64,000 nt of DNA, taken from the NCBI GenBank assembly GCA_903916735.1, contig CAIWXX010000010.1, forward strand, positions 1 through 64,000, given 5' to 3'. Positions 17,892 through 26,783 of the stretch are shown piece after piece. Under the pieces are notes generated by a model. The model ran no database searches. It saw nothing but the letters and a program-made list of their open reading frames with translations, and was not told where the DNA came from. The stretch is from an uncultured Acidobacteriota bacterium. Lineage in GTDB: Bacteria; Acidobacteriota; CAIWXX01. Both the position numbers and the translations under genes were made by a program. Position 1 is the first letter of the stretch. Each line of letters begins with the position of its first letter.

Positions 17892-18935
17892 TCACTTCGA
17901 TGCCGCCGGCCGTAGCTTCTTAAGAAAAGATGCTTCTATCCAATAGATATCGGAGTCGCCGTTCTGCGGCCCGGTGAAATATTCCAAGAGCATCTGCGAC
18001 GTTACAGGGTTCGTGGAGAAATTGAATGGCTTGGTCTTTGTCGACCCGAAGAAAAAATATTTCGCGTCCCGCGCTACATAGGGCGCATTGGCCGCCGCCC
18101 CGGGGAAATTGATATCGGCCCCAAGATTAATGCCCTCGCTCCAGCGATCGTTCGCACTGCGAAAGAAGATATAATAATTTGGGAGTCCCGGGGCTAAACT
18201 ATCCTCCCGGCCGTCCACGCAGGCGATGAGGTAGCTTTCGTCGGGCGCGATGCAGGCATTGTAAAGCGATCCCTTACCGTTTACGGTGTCCGGCAAAGCC
18301 TCGGGAAGCTGATATTTTCCTCCGACACAACGAGATCTCCAGATCATTGGTTTTTCTCCGGAAGGTGTCGAACGGGTGAAATACAAAGTGTCGTCGTCGG
18401 CGAGTGATGGGAAAAATTCGGCCTGGCCGCTATTGATCGGATCGCCAAGGTCATACGGCTCGCCCCATTGCCCGCCCTCTTTGCGGTCCGCAGCCCATAT
18501 GTGCTGATACGCCCAGCCCGGCTTGGGCTTGTCGTCCTGCCGGGGACGGTTGGAGAGAAAAAGAATTTTCCGGCCATCGGCCGAAAGACAGGGTTCGAAG
18601 TGAAAATATTTCAAATCCGACGCGAACGGCGCAATCGCGGGTTCCGTCCATCGGCCGTTCTCCACTTTCGTCATCATGATCGTGACGATGCGTCCGAACG
18701 CCAGTTCGAAATAAATTTCCCGGCCATCGGGTGTGGTCGCGATCGTCCGCTCGGTCATGCCGGTCGAAACGATCCCGGGTGCGAACAGCTCAGCCTTCAT
18801 CCCCGGTAGCGTCTGACCCAGATAGGGGCCTTTCAGAACGGGGAAGATCACTGGAGATTCTTGAGGATTCCCTTGGACCAACGGTCCTAATCCGGATAGG
18901 AACATCCAGCCCAAAACCATGGTTCTTAATTTCAC
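17892..18935 (-). CDS. Secreted PD40 (WD40-like) propeller protein
   Basis: 347 residues. The GTG start at 18935 is chosen because GGAGG lies 7 bp upstream; a longer frame would extend into the regulatory region. A signal peptide (TMVLGWMFLSGLGPLVQG) is followed by PD40 blades: DGREIYFELAFG, SADGRKILFLSNRP, ADDDTLYFTR, APDESYLIACV and ARDAKYFFFGS. These are the TolB-type beta-propeller repeats, in which each blade carries an Asp-x-x-x-hydrophobic stretch. Proteins of this kind bind partners or peptides in the periplasm. It resembles the PD40 protein at 45040, but is a different gene. Confidence 0.82.
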   Translation of the reverse strand: MKLRTMVLGWMFLSGLGPLVQGNPQESPVIFPVLKGPYLGQTLPGMKAELFAPGIVSTGMTERTIATTPDGREIYFELAFGRIVTIMMTKVENGRWTEPAIAPFASDLKYFHFEPCLSADGRKILFLSNRPRQDDKPKPGWAYQHIWAADRKEGGQWGEPYDLGDPINSGQAEFFPSLADDDTLYFTRSTPSGEKPMIWRSRCVGGKYQLPEALPDTVNGKGSLYNACIAPDESYLIACVDGREDSLAPGLPNYYIFFRSANDRWSEGINLGADINFPGAAANAPYVARDAKYFFFGSTKTKPFNFSTNPVTSQMLLEYFTGPQNGDSDIYWIEASFLKKLRPAASK

Positions 18936-19158
18936 CGCATGTCCTCCATAATCCAAATATTTTTCATCAGGGACCTCTCTAAAGGCCTCCCTTATTTCTA
19001 AGGAGAAAGCTATATCTTTCTCTGCCGACATCATAGACCTTCTTTCGCTCAGAAAAAATGGTTTGTGGCGAAAGGGATTGGCGCGTGGTGAAACAGCTCG
19101 TCCGCACGACGATCTGTCGGGATGGAATATCCCGCGAGCGCCCTTGGCAGCCATTACC

Positions 19159-19187
19159 TTGACAAAAAGAGTACTATTTTCTATACT
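19159..19187 (+). promoter_or_regulatory. Sigma-70 promoter of the tetR efflux operon
   Basis: TTGACA (19159-19164) is followed after exactly 17 bp by TATACT (19182-19187), a near-consensus promoter pointing towards tetR. The -10 box runs into a 16-bp palindrome, so a bound repressor would block polymerase. The transcript would start near 19194, about 280 bp before the tetR ATG. Confidence 0.72.
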
Positions 19188-19201
19188 TACCGGTGAGTAA
19201 G
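19186..19201. promoter_or_regulatory. Putative TetR operator 1
   Basis: CTTACCGGTGAGTAAG is a near-perfect palindrome (CTTAC/GTAAG arms, 6-bp core) overlapping the -10 box of the operon promoter. Size, symmetry and position fit the 15-17 bp operators of TetR regulators. Confidence 0.62.
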
Positions 19202-19416
19202 ATGATTTAAGGATGGCTAGACGGTAAATGATTAACACTAATTTACATTTCAGACAAACCACAGAAAAAGAGCGGCGGTATCTTCCAAGCTTTAGATCGT
19301 AAAGGATCGCTTGATTAATCAATAGGATATGGAGGGAACTTCGTGCTGAGATTCGATGATCAACCAACATCCCCACGAAACGGGAACTTTTTAGATTTTC
19401 TTTCGTCTTTAATGTA

Positions 19417-19432
19417 CCTACCAGTAAGTAGG
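19417..19432. promoter_or_regulatory. Putative TetR operator 2
   Basis: CCTACCAGTAAGTAGG repeats the pattern of operator 1 (CyTACC-x-GTrAGTArG) with 12 of 16 bases identical. It lies 44 bp before the tetR ATG. The two sites are 231 bp apart (start to start), close to 22 helical turns, which would allow looping. Confidence 0.58.
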
Positions 19433-19476
19433 CTGGAAAAGAGCTCCAATCAATTTACTGAGGCTTGGAGGTTGAA

Positions 19477-20115
19477 ATGGAAATAAAGGCCAAGACCGGC
19501 TCCAACGAATGCGATATAACCGTGCGTGATCGCCTGCTCATGGCCGCCGCTCAGATTTTTAACAGCAATGGTTATTCTGCGACGACGGTGCGAGAGATCG
19601 TCGCTGCAGCCGGCGTCACCAAGCCGGTCCTTTATTACTACTTCCACAATAAGGAAGGGATTTACATTGCCATCATGGAACGTGCGCAAGAGGAGTTGAA
19701 CAGGCTATTCGTAACTCTTCGTGAAAGCCAAGGGAGCGCGCGAGAGAAGATCTATCGAGTGCTCGATGAACTCTTCAAGTGCATGCAGCAGCACCGTGAA
19801 ATCGTGCGACTCATCCATGCCGGGTATTATGGGCCGCCGAACAGCGCTCCTCCGTTCAACTTCGATGCCTTTGATCACACTTTCCACGATACCCTTCGTG
19901 CATTGGCGGAGGAGGGCGTTCGGATGGGCGAGTTTCGAACGGCGGATCCTCAGGATTTGGCTTTGGCGATCGGAGGCATTTTTGCGATTTGTCACGATAT
20001 TGAGCTCATACATCCAGAGATGGCCGTCGGCCCGAATGGGCTCAGGCGGATCTTGGACCTAATTCTTAATGGGATTGCAGTTGATGGTGTATCTGGTAAG
20101 GAGGACCAGCGATGA
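19477..20115 (+). CDS. TetR-family transcriptional regulator of the efflux operon
   Basis: 212 residues. The ATG at 19477 follows GGAGG; the upstream TTG in frame is rejected. The N-terminal helix-turn-helix reads TTVREIVAAAGVTKPVLYYYFHNKEGIY, with the family's YYYF signature split here as recognition helix plus helix 4. The variable C-terminal ligand domain (50-205) would bind exported toxic compounds. Its TGA overlaps the ATG of the membrane-fusion gene by four bases (ATGA), so regulator and pump are translated together and the operon is probably autoregulated through the two palindromes upstream. Confidence 0.93.
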   Translation: MEIKAKTGSNECDITVRDRLLMAAAQIFNSNGYSATTVREIVAAAGVTKPVLYYYFHNKEGIYIAIMERAQEELNRLFVTLRESQGSAREKIYRVLDELFKCMQQHREIVRLIHAGYYGPPNSAPPFNFDAFDHTFHDTLRALAEEGVRMGEFRTADPQDLALAIGGIFAICHDIELIHPEMAVGPNGLRRILDLILNGIAVDGVSGKEDQR

Positions 20116-21224
20116 ATACAAAATATGTTTTTGGAATTGCCGGCGCCGGCCTGCTGATTGCCACTGTCGGCTTTTCGGCTTTCAGAAGTGAAAACAACAA
20201 TCCAAAGGCGGCTGGACGACCGCCGATAGCCGTGGAAGCCGCGCCTGTCCAATCGGCGAATTTTGATGAAACGATTGAAGTCGTTGGATCGCTGACCCCC
20301 AAATTCCAGGCTGATGTTAAATCGGAGTACTCGGGAATCGTTTCGGAAGTTTATGTTACGGAATGGGTGCGGGTAAAGAAGGGCATGCCCTTGGCTAAAC
20401 TCGACACAAGTGAAATTGTCGCCGCCGTCGAAGGGATCCGCGCGGGGGCGTTGCAGGCTGATGTTGGTGAAATTCGTGCCAACCGGGAATTGGAACGCGC
20501 GCTAAAGCTCAAGGAGTATGGCCTCGTCACCCAGCAGAATCTCGATGATGCGCGTTCCTCCAAAGACGCTGCTGCGGCCGCGACATCGGTAGCGAAGGCA
20601 CAACTGCAGGCAGCCGAGACCCGTCTCGCGAAAGCCTTCATCCGTTCGCCCATGGACGGGGTGATTGCCTATCGAGGCGTCAATGCCGGTGATTACGTCG
20701 AAAACATGGGCTCGCCCAAACCCATGTTTCGCATCGTCGATAACCGCCTGCTCGATCTGACGGTGACGGTTCCCTCCACAAAAATCGGCATGGTCATGCT
20801 CGGTCAGCCGCTGGATTTTTCGACTGATGCCGTTCCCGGCAGGACTTTTTCCGGGAAGGTCATGTACATCAATCCGGCGGCCGATGAAACGAGTCGTTCG
20901 GTGAAAGTGACCGCGGAAGTTCCGAATGATCGAGGCGAATTGCGGGGCGGGTTCTTCCTGAAAGGCGTCATCAGGACCGGTTCGAGAGCGGATGTTCTGC
21001 GGGTTCAGCGGGCGGCTCTCATGACCTGGGATGTGGCGGCGCGAACGGGCGAAGTCTACGTTGTCGATGGCCAGGTGGCGCATCGTCGCCCGGTCCAGAC
21101 AGGCGGCATCGCTGGTTCGGATGTCGAGATCGTCTCGGGACTCGGAGTCGGGGATGTCGTCATTACGCGCGGGGCATTCAATGTGAAGGACGGCGACAAG
21201 ATCAGCGTCGTCGCCGGAAAGTAG
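20112..21224 (+). CDS. RND efflux periplasmic adaptor (membrane fusion protein)
   Basis: 370 residues, HlyD/AcrA family. An N-terminal signal anchor (KYVFGIAGAGLLIATVGFSA) is followed by a lipoyl-like half (SEYSGIVSEVYVTEWVRVKKGMPLAKL), a short alpha-hairpin (about 100-170, coiled coil rich in Ala, Glu and Lys), the second lipoyl half (KAFIRSPMDGVIAYRGVNAGDYV) and beta-barrel domains. It links the inner-membrane pump to the outer-membrane channel. Start and order are fixed by the 4-bp overlap with tetR and the 10-bp gap to the pump gene. No lipobox Cys is seen, so it is anchored by its N-terminal helix. Confidence 0.93.
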   Translation: MNTKYVFGIAGAGLLIATVGFSAFRSENNNPKAAGRPPIAVEAAPVQSANFDETIEVVGSLTPKFQADVKSEYSGIVSEVYVTEWVRVKKGMPLAKLDTSEIVAAVEGIRAGALQADVGEIRANRELERALKLKEYGLVTQQNLDDARSSKDAAAAATSVAKAQLQAAETRLAKAFIRSPMDGVIAYRGVNAGDYVENMGSPKPMFRIVDNRLLDLTVTVPSTKIGMVMLGQPLDFSTDAVPGRTFSGKVMYINPAADETSRSVKVTAEVPNDRGELRGGFFLKGVIRTGSRADVLRVQRAALMTWDVAARTGEVYVVDGQVAHRRPVQTGGIAGSDVEIVSGLGVGDVVITRGAFNVKDGDKISVVAGK

Positions 21225-21234
21225 GTCGGCAGCG

Positions 21235-24200
21235 ATGTTTCTCTCAGACCTTTCGATAAAAAGACCCGTTGTGGCCTCGGTCATGATGCTGGCACTGGTG
21301 ACCCTCGGCATCTTCTCCTATCGGCGCCTGGCCATCGACATGTATCCCAACGTGGAGTTCCCCTTCATTTCGATTGTCACCGTTTATCCAGGGGCTTCTC
21401 CTGAAACAATCGAACGTGAAGTTTCAAAGCGTATTGAAGAGGCTGTGAACCCGATTTCCGGGGTTCGACATGTGATGTCATTTTCCCGCGAAGGTGTTTC
21501 AATCATCTGGATTGAATTCCAGTTGAACGTGAAAGCCAATGATGCGGCGCAGGAGACTCGCGCCAAAGTTGCGGGAATCCGGGGAGATCTGCCGAGGGAC
21601 ATTGAAGAGCCTATCATCCAAAAGGCGGATGTTTCCGCGCTGCCCATCGTTTCGATCGCCATCCGTTCCAACAGCCTTTCGCCGCGTGATCTGACAAAAC
21701 TGGTCGAGAAAAAGATCAAGCAGCGGCTTGAAAACATACAGGGTGTGGGCAAGGCGGATCTCGTCGGTCCGGTCAAGCGTGAAGTGAGCGTCGACCTGGA
21801 TCCAGCGAAACTGGAATCCCTCGGGCTCGGTATCGATGAAGTCATCGGCGGCCTGCAATCGGAAAACGTCAACATTCCCGTCGGGCGGCTCACCAAGGGC
21901 ACGGCTGAATACCCGATTCGGGTTTCCGGAAAGCCGGAAATCGTCGACGGGTTCAAGACGATGGTCATCTCTCAACGTAATGATTCACCAATCAGCCTCG
22001 GGGATGTGGCCGATGTGCGGGACGGAGCCGAAGAGCAGCGCTCTCTGGCGCTCATCAACGGCCAGCCTGCCGTGGCGCTTGACATCATCAAGCAGACAGG
22101 CGCCAACACGGTCAGCGTTGTCGATGCGGTGAAAAAGGAAATCGGCGTCCTCCAGAATGAATTGCCTGCCGGCATTTCTCTTGACCTCGTCCGCGATGGA
22201 TCGATTTCAATTCGGGATTCAGTGCGTGATGTTCAGGAGACGCTCATTCTTGGGGCGATTCTGACGATCCTGATAGTCTTCTGCTTTCTGAATTCATGGA
22301 GATCCACCGTCATTACCGGGCTCACACTCCCCATTTCGGTCATTTCATCTTTTATCATCATGAACTTCATGGGAATGACGCTCAACATGATGACCTTGAT
22401 GGCTCTCTCACTTGCGATCGGGCTCCTCATCGACGACGCCATTGTTGTTCGCGAAAACATTGTCCGCCATCTTGAGCACGGGCAGGATCACTTCACCGCG
22501 GCGCGTGAAGGGACCTCGGAAATCGGCCTGGCCGTCCTCGCGACGACCTTTTCGATTGTGGCCGTGTTTGTGCCGGTGGCCTACATGAAGGGGATTGTCG
22601 GACAGTTTTTCTTCCAGTTTGGAATCACGGTCACATTCGCAGTGCTGATTTCGCTTTTCGTTTCATTCACACTCGACCCGATGCTCTCCTCGCGCTGGGT
22701 CGATCCCGACATCGACCGGTCGCACAAACGACATGCGATCGCACGGGTGCTGGATCGTTTCAACGACTGGTTCGATCGCATGGCTGATCAGTATAAGATT
22801 GTGATTGGATGGGCCCTGGATCATCGAACCGTTGTGGTCGCTGCGGCTGGTGTGACATTCATCGGCGGACTGCTTGTCTTCGGGACTCTCAAGAGCGAAT
22901 TCATCCCATCCACCGACCAGGGTGAGGCGCAGATTAATTTCACGACCGCGCCGGATGCATCGATCGAGGAAACGCGCGGCCGGATTGATTCCGTCCTGGA
23001 GATGCTCCATGGAGTCCCTGAAGTGTCGCGCACCTATGCCACGATCGGCGCCGGTGATTCCGGCACTGTGCGCAACGCCATGGTGTATCTCAAGCTTGTT
23101 GATCGCTCCGATCGAAAGCGCCATCAGGCGGACATCATGAAGGATGTTCGCGCCCGCCTGCAGAGCATTCCGGGAATCATCCCCTCGGTGATGGAAGTCA
23201 ACCAGATGGATGACCGGAAGAAGCTGCTGATCAACGTCCGAGGCCAGGATCTAAAGCTTCTCAAGCACTATGCCGCGCAGCTGAAAAACGAACTCTACAC
23301 CGTTTCGGGAATTGTGGATCTGGAATCTTCGCTGGATCTGGATACTCCCGAATATCGCATCCGGGTGGACCGAGAACGTGCTATGGATGCAGGTGTACGG
23401 ACTGCTGATATCGTGCAGACAGTGGGCGCGCTGGTGGGTGGCCGAGTCGTTTCCACTTATGAGGATGAGGATGGTGATGCGGTGAATGTGCGAGTGAGGC
23501 TCCCGAAAGGGCTTCGCGAAAACATGTCGCAGGTTTCCAATCTCAGGCTCAGTGTGCAGAAGCTAGGCGCCGCGCCGGCGCTCGTTCCTCTCGCAGACCT
23601 GGTGCACCATGATGTCAGCGCCGTGCCGACAGAAATCAGCCGGCAGGATCTCAGCCGTCAGGCGGTTGTTTCGGCCAATCTGGAAGGCGTGCCTCTCGGC
23701 CAGGCTGTCGCCGATGCCAAGAAGGCGGCGCAACGAGTGAAGCTGGCGCCTGGTTATCAGATCCTTTTTTCGGGCGAAACTGAACAAATGGATGAATCCT
23801 TTGGCTATATGGCCGAGGCGATGCTGCTGGCTGTTATTTTTGTGTACCTGATTCTGGCGGCACAGTTCGAATCCTTCATTGATCCATTCGCGATCATGCT
23901 GTCACTACCGCTGTCCATCGTTGGAATGGCAGGAATGCTCTTCTTGACGGGGGATACAATCAACATCGTTTCTTTGATCGGTCTCATCATGCTCATGGGG
24001 CTTGTCACGAAAAACGCAATCCTGCTTGTGGACTATGCAAAAGTGCTGCAGACGAAAGGGCTCGGCAGGCGCGAGGCGCTCATACAGGCAGGCCGTACGA
24101 GGCTTAGGCCGATTATCATGACAACGCTGGCCATGATCTTCGGAATGATCCCTCTGGCTCTTGGGATCGGATCGGGCGCCGAGTTCCGGGCGTCGATGGG

Positions 24201-24336
24201 CCGCGGTGTCATCGGCGGCCTCATCACTTCCACCATGCTCACGCTGATTGTCGTTCCCGTAGCGTACACAATATTGGATGATTTCGGAAAAACGATTCGC
24301 CGTCGATGGGCTGGTATGAAGGAGGTGCAGTCATGA
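21235..24336 (+). CDS. RND multidrug efflux transporter (AcrB/MexB-like)
   Basis: 1033 residues, the usual length of RND pumps. The order is TM1 (KRPVVASVMMLALVTLGIFSYRR), a large periplasmic loop, TM2-7, a second loop and TM8-12. The proton-relay pair Asp-Asp is present in TM4 (LAIGLLIDDAIVVRENI), and the TM10 Lys in GLVTKNAILLVDYA. The motif GASPETIEREV at the N-terminal porter domain and the C-terminal GSGAEFRASMGRGVIGG block are typical. With the adaptor and the TolC protein it forms a three-part pump that exports drugs or other toxic compounds across both membranes. It may resemble the HAE1 group. Confidence 0.95.
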   Translation: MFLSDLSIKRPVVASVMMLALVTLGIFSYRRLAIDMYPNVEFPFISIVTVYPGASPETIEREVSKRIEEAVNPISGVRHVMSFSREGVSIIWIEFQLNVKANDAAQETRAKVAGIRGDLPRDIEEPIIQKADVSALPIVSIAIRSNSLSPRDLTKLVEKKIKQRLENIQGVGKADLVGPVKREVSVDLDPAKLESLGLGIDEVIGGLQSENVNIPVGRLTKGTAEYPIRVSGKPEIVDGFKTMVISQRNDSPISLGDVADVRDGAEEQRSLALINGQPAVALDIIKQTGANTVSVVDAVKKEIGVLQNELPAGISLDLVRDGSISIRDSVRDVQETLILGAILTILIVFCFLNSWRSTVITGLTLPISVISSFIIMNFMGMTLNMMTLMALSLAIGLLIDDAIVVRENIVRHLEHGQDHFTAAREGTSEIGLAVLATTFSIVAVFVPVAYMKGIVGQFFFQFGITVTFAVLISLFVSFTLDPMLSSRWVDPDIDRSHKRHAIARVLDRFNDWFDRMADQYKIVIGWALDHRTVVVAAAGVTFIGGLLVFGTLKSEFIPSTDQGEAQINFTTAPDASIEETRGRIDSVLEMLHGVPEVSRTYATIGAGDSGTVRNAMVYLKLVDRSDRKRHQADIMKDVRARLQSIPGIIPSVMEVNQMDDRKKLLINVRGQDLKLLKHYAAQLKNELYTVSGIVDLESSLDLDTPEYRIRVDRERAMDAGVRTADIVQTVGALVGGRVVSTYEDEDGDAVNVRVRLPKGLRENMSQVSNLRLSVQKLGAAPALVPLADLVHHDVSAVPTEISRQDLSRQAVVSANLEGVPLGQAVADAKKAAQRVKLAPGYQILFSGETEQMDESFGYMAEAMLLAVIFVYLILAAQFESFIDPFAIMLSLPLSIVGMAGMLFLTGDTINIVSLIGLIMLMGLVTKNAILLVDYAKVLQTKGLGRREALIQAGRTRLRPIIMTTLAMIFGMIPLALGIGSGAEFRASMGRGVIGGLITSTMLTLIVVPVAYTILDDFGKTIRRRWAGMKEVQS

Positions 24337-25712
24337 GAGTGAGAGAATTGATAGGGAGGCTCAATCGAGCGGGTCTTGTTGCATGGATAACCGCGATTCT
24401 GATCGCGGTGTTGCCGCTCCAGCTTCGTGGTCAAGCTTCATCTGTTTCCCAGACGATGCCGGCTTCTTCCGGTACGGTGGTGCTGACATTGGATCGGGCG
24501 CTGGCAATCGCCGCCGAGAAAAACCGGGACATCCAGAAGGCCATCGAATATAAGCGCTGGGTTCAGGGGCGTTATCTTGAGGAGAGGGCCGCGGCCCTCC
24601 CGCAACTCGTGCTGACCTCAGGCGCCCTGCGGCAGAGGGATGATATTCAGGCAAAATTCCTTCCGGATTTCCCGGCTCTACAGGACGCGCTTTCCGGTCA
24701 GGTGGGGATCACCCAAGTGATATTCACCTGGGGGCAGGTTGGAGCTGCGATTCGAGCCGCCAAGATTGCTATCGATTCCACCGACGACCAGCTCCACACA
24801 TATCAGCAAGCCGTCGCTCGCGATGTCTCATCCACCTTCTACGATATTTTGCTGGCGAAGGAACTGCATGCGATCGCCATAGAAAATCTGGAGCTGAAGA
24901 AGAGGCATCTGGAGGAGGCTCAGCGGAAAGGCACGGCCGGAACGGCCACCGATTACGATGTGCTTGCAGCCGATGTCGCGGTGCAGAATGCGATGCCTGA
25001 GGTCATTCAAACGGAAAACCTTATTTTCACGATGCGCGAAAAACTGGCATTTCTGCTCGCCCAGGATAATGCCGATTTTGAAGTGGCAGGCGCTTTGGGC
25101 ATGGAATTGTCTGCTCGACCGCAATACGACGAGGTCCTGCAGACGGCGTTGACTCACCGGCCTGAGCTTTCCGAACTTTCCCATCTGCATGGCATCGCCG
25201 ATGAGCTCGTCAAGATCGCCAAAGCCGGCGACAAGCCGCGGCTGGATTTTTCCGGCTACTTCAATAGACGAAATCTGCGGGCGGGAGATTTCGGGATTGC
25301 AGGAAATTCATGGAGCACCGGGGTCTATCTGACATTTCCGCTCTTTGACGGCTTTCGAACCAAGGGCAAGGTGATTTCGGCGAAGAGCGATGTGAGGTCA
25401 CTTGAAATCGAACTGGCCAAACTCCGCGACGGCATCTCGCTGGAGGTACGAACAGCCCTCAATTCCGTGCGTGAAGCCGAGGAGATTGTGAAGGCCCTCT
25501 CCGGCACTGTCTCACAAGCCGAACAACTCCTCCGCATGGCCGAGAAGGGTTATGAATACGGCGTCAAAACACACCTCGATGTCAAAGACGCGCAGGTCAA
25601 CCTGATGTCGGCGAAAGGCCAACTTGCGAAGGCTCAACGGGATTATCGCGTCGCCCTGGTGACACTCAAGTGGGTAAATGGAACGCTGGATGGCGGACAA
25701 AGCAGTTCGTAA
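24333..25712 (+). CDS. TolC-type outer-membrane efflux protein
   Basis: 459 residues from the ATG at 24333, which overlaps the pump's stop by four bases and has GGAGG upstream. A signal peptide (AGLVAWITAILIAVLPLQLRG) precedes two OEP repeats: long amphipathic helices (the first about 60-210, the second about 260-450) separated by strands, with the NPEL-like block replaced by THRPELSEL. The protein should trimerise into a channel-tunnel. It completes the tetR-adaptor-pump-channel operon. Confidence 0.93.
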   Translation: MRVRELIGRLNRAGLVAWITAILIAVLPLQLRGQASSVSQTMPASSGTVVLTLDRALAIAAEKNRDIQKAIEYKRWVQGRYLEERAAALPQLVLTSGALRQRDDIQAKFLPDFPALQDALSGQVGITQVIFTWGQVGAAIRAAKIAIDSTDDQLHTYQQAVARDVSSTFYDILLAKELHAIAIENLELKKRHLEEAQRKGTAGTATDYDVLAADVAVQNAMPEVIQTENLIFTMREKLAFLLAQDNADFEVAGALGMELSARPQYDEVLQTALTHRPELSELSHLHGIADELVKIAKAGDKPRLDFSGYFNRRNLRAGDFGIAGNSWSTGVYLTFPLFDGFRTKGKVISAKSDVRSLEIELAKLRDGISLEVRTALNSVREAEEIVKALSGTVSQAEQLLRMAEKGYEYGVKTHLDVKDAQVNLMSAKGQLAKAQRDYRVALVTLKWVNGTLDGGQSSS

Positions 25713-25773
25713 AGAAGAATGGAAGACGTCTTAAAGGTGATATTGGTACTGAGGATATGGATGTATGGAGGCG

Positions 25774-25799
25774 GAGGAGCCGGCGAGTGCCGGCTCCTC
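25774..25799 (+). terminator. Strong hairpin after the efflux operon
   Basis: GAGGAGCCGGC-GAGT-GCCGGCTCCTC is a perfect 11-bp stem with a 4-nt loop, 61 bp after the TolC stop codon. No T-tract follows, so it is more likely a 3' end-stabilising hairpin or a rho-assisted terminator than a classic intrinsic one. Confidence 0.5.
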
Positions 25800-25814
25800 T
25801 GCACTCACCTATGC

Positions 25815-26119
25815 CTAAATACCGCGCATCCTTAAATTGTACGCGACGCGCTGCATGAGTTTTTCGATGTAAATACCGTTCATGGTCACGATGCCGCCAT
25901 CGATGCAGGAGACACCGATGATTTTTGCCCCTTGTGCATGGATCAATTCAGTGCCGGTGGAACCGACATTGCCGAACCCCTAGATGACGGTCTTGGCGCC
26001 ATTGAGCTTAAGCTTCAGGCGCTTTGCCGCTTCATGTGCGATAATCACGACTCCACGTCCGGTTGCTTTCTCGCCTGCCACGGCTGCCGCTCAACGCCAC
26101 TGGCTTCCCCGTAACCACG
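25815..26119 (-). pseudogene. Glu/Leu/Phe/Val-type dehydrogenase, remnant
   Basis: The minus strand reads VTGKPVALSGSRGR, then after a frameshift EKATGRGVVIIAHEAAKRLKL and, after an in-frame TAG, GFGNVGSTGTELIHAQGAKI and a C-terminus ending RMRGI. These are the hallmark blocks of hexameric glutamate-type dehydrogenases (ATGRGV, GFGNVGS). A large part of the coenzyme domain is deleted before the C-terminus, which resembles the family end RVRGIYP. It belongs to the GudB/RocG type, unlike the intact gdhA at 29115, so a second dehydrogenase was lost here. Confidence 0.72.
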
Positions 26120-26260
26120 TTTCACTCTCCAAATGCCGGTTCCCGGATATCCGCATGCATCGGCGCCGGTGTTATCAACTGCGATTGCGTGCTATGAGAG
26201 AATTCGCGGGCATACGCCGACGATTGTGCGGCATGGATCGTGGATATTCGTCAGTTTCAA

Positions 26261-26437
26261 TCAAGCGTAGACGCTGACGCGTCCGCCGCCTACGCTTCCG
26301 GCCGCTTCGATCAGCTGAACCAGTCCTTCCCCAATTTGCTTCTGCGTCACAATCTGTTGGTGCATCACGGCGATTGCAATCTTCTCGCCGATGGCTGCCT
26401 GTTGCATCGCTGTGATTGATTCTGCAGTCACATCCAT
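26261..26437 (-). CDS. YjfB-like small protein, 58 aa
   Basis: A short protein starting MDVTAESITAMQQAAIGEKI, a helical stretch with an Ile/Ala/Gln pattern, then VMHQQIVTQKQIGEGLVQLIEAAG. Its pattern and length resemble the YjfB family (PF14070, annotated as putative motility protein), whose members start MDI and carry two such helices. I am not certain. The ATG at 26437 is preceded by a weak AGAGAAG; a longer frame exists upstream but has no coding pattern. No flagellar or chemotaxis gene is near. Confidence 0.5.
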   Translation of the reverse strand: MDVTAESITAMQQAAIGEKIAIAVMHQQIVTQKQIGEGLVQLIEAAGSVGGGRVSVYA

Positions 26438-26783
26438 ATCTTCTCTATCGACCAATGACAGGCCTGACATTAGCCGGCTGATGGAACTTACCGAGAACTT
26501 AATCTCTGGGGAGATGACCACAAGATTTAGTGGTGATGATCGCATTGATACGGGCCATATTAGGCCGGTAAGCGGCCTAATTGCCTGATTTATATTAATC
26601 ACAAGACCACAAGATCTTGTAGTGACAAATTGGATTCTCTGTGTGATGATACTGATGAAGGTATCTGAGACAGTGAACTCAATAATGCCAAAGGCAGTCA
26701 GATTCATTGGAATCCCTGAGTATTCTGAGTGCCGAGTCAAGACAACCAAACAATAGTCTCATTCAATGAGTGGAGAAGAACAA
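26438..26783. other. AT-rich intergenic region with two palindromes
   Basis: No gene is supported. An almost perfect hairpin with 9-bp arms lies at 26559-26581 (TTAGGCCG-GTAAG-CGGCCTAA core), and the 12-bp palindrome ACAAGATCTTGT at 26609-26620. Two related stretches, CACAAGATTTAGTGGTGA near 26519 and CACAAGATCTTGTAGTGA near 26608, form an imperfect direct repeat. The base composition is poorer in G+C than the rest of the window. Confidence 0.5.

Larger units (their letters stand above)
18936..19476. other. Regulatory region of the efflux operon
   Basis: No gene is supported between the PD40 gene and tetR. The region is AT-rich in its right half and holds a promoter and two related palindromes, given as separate entries. 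Confidence 0.55.
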
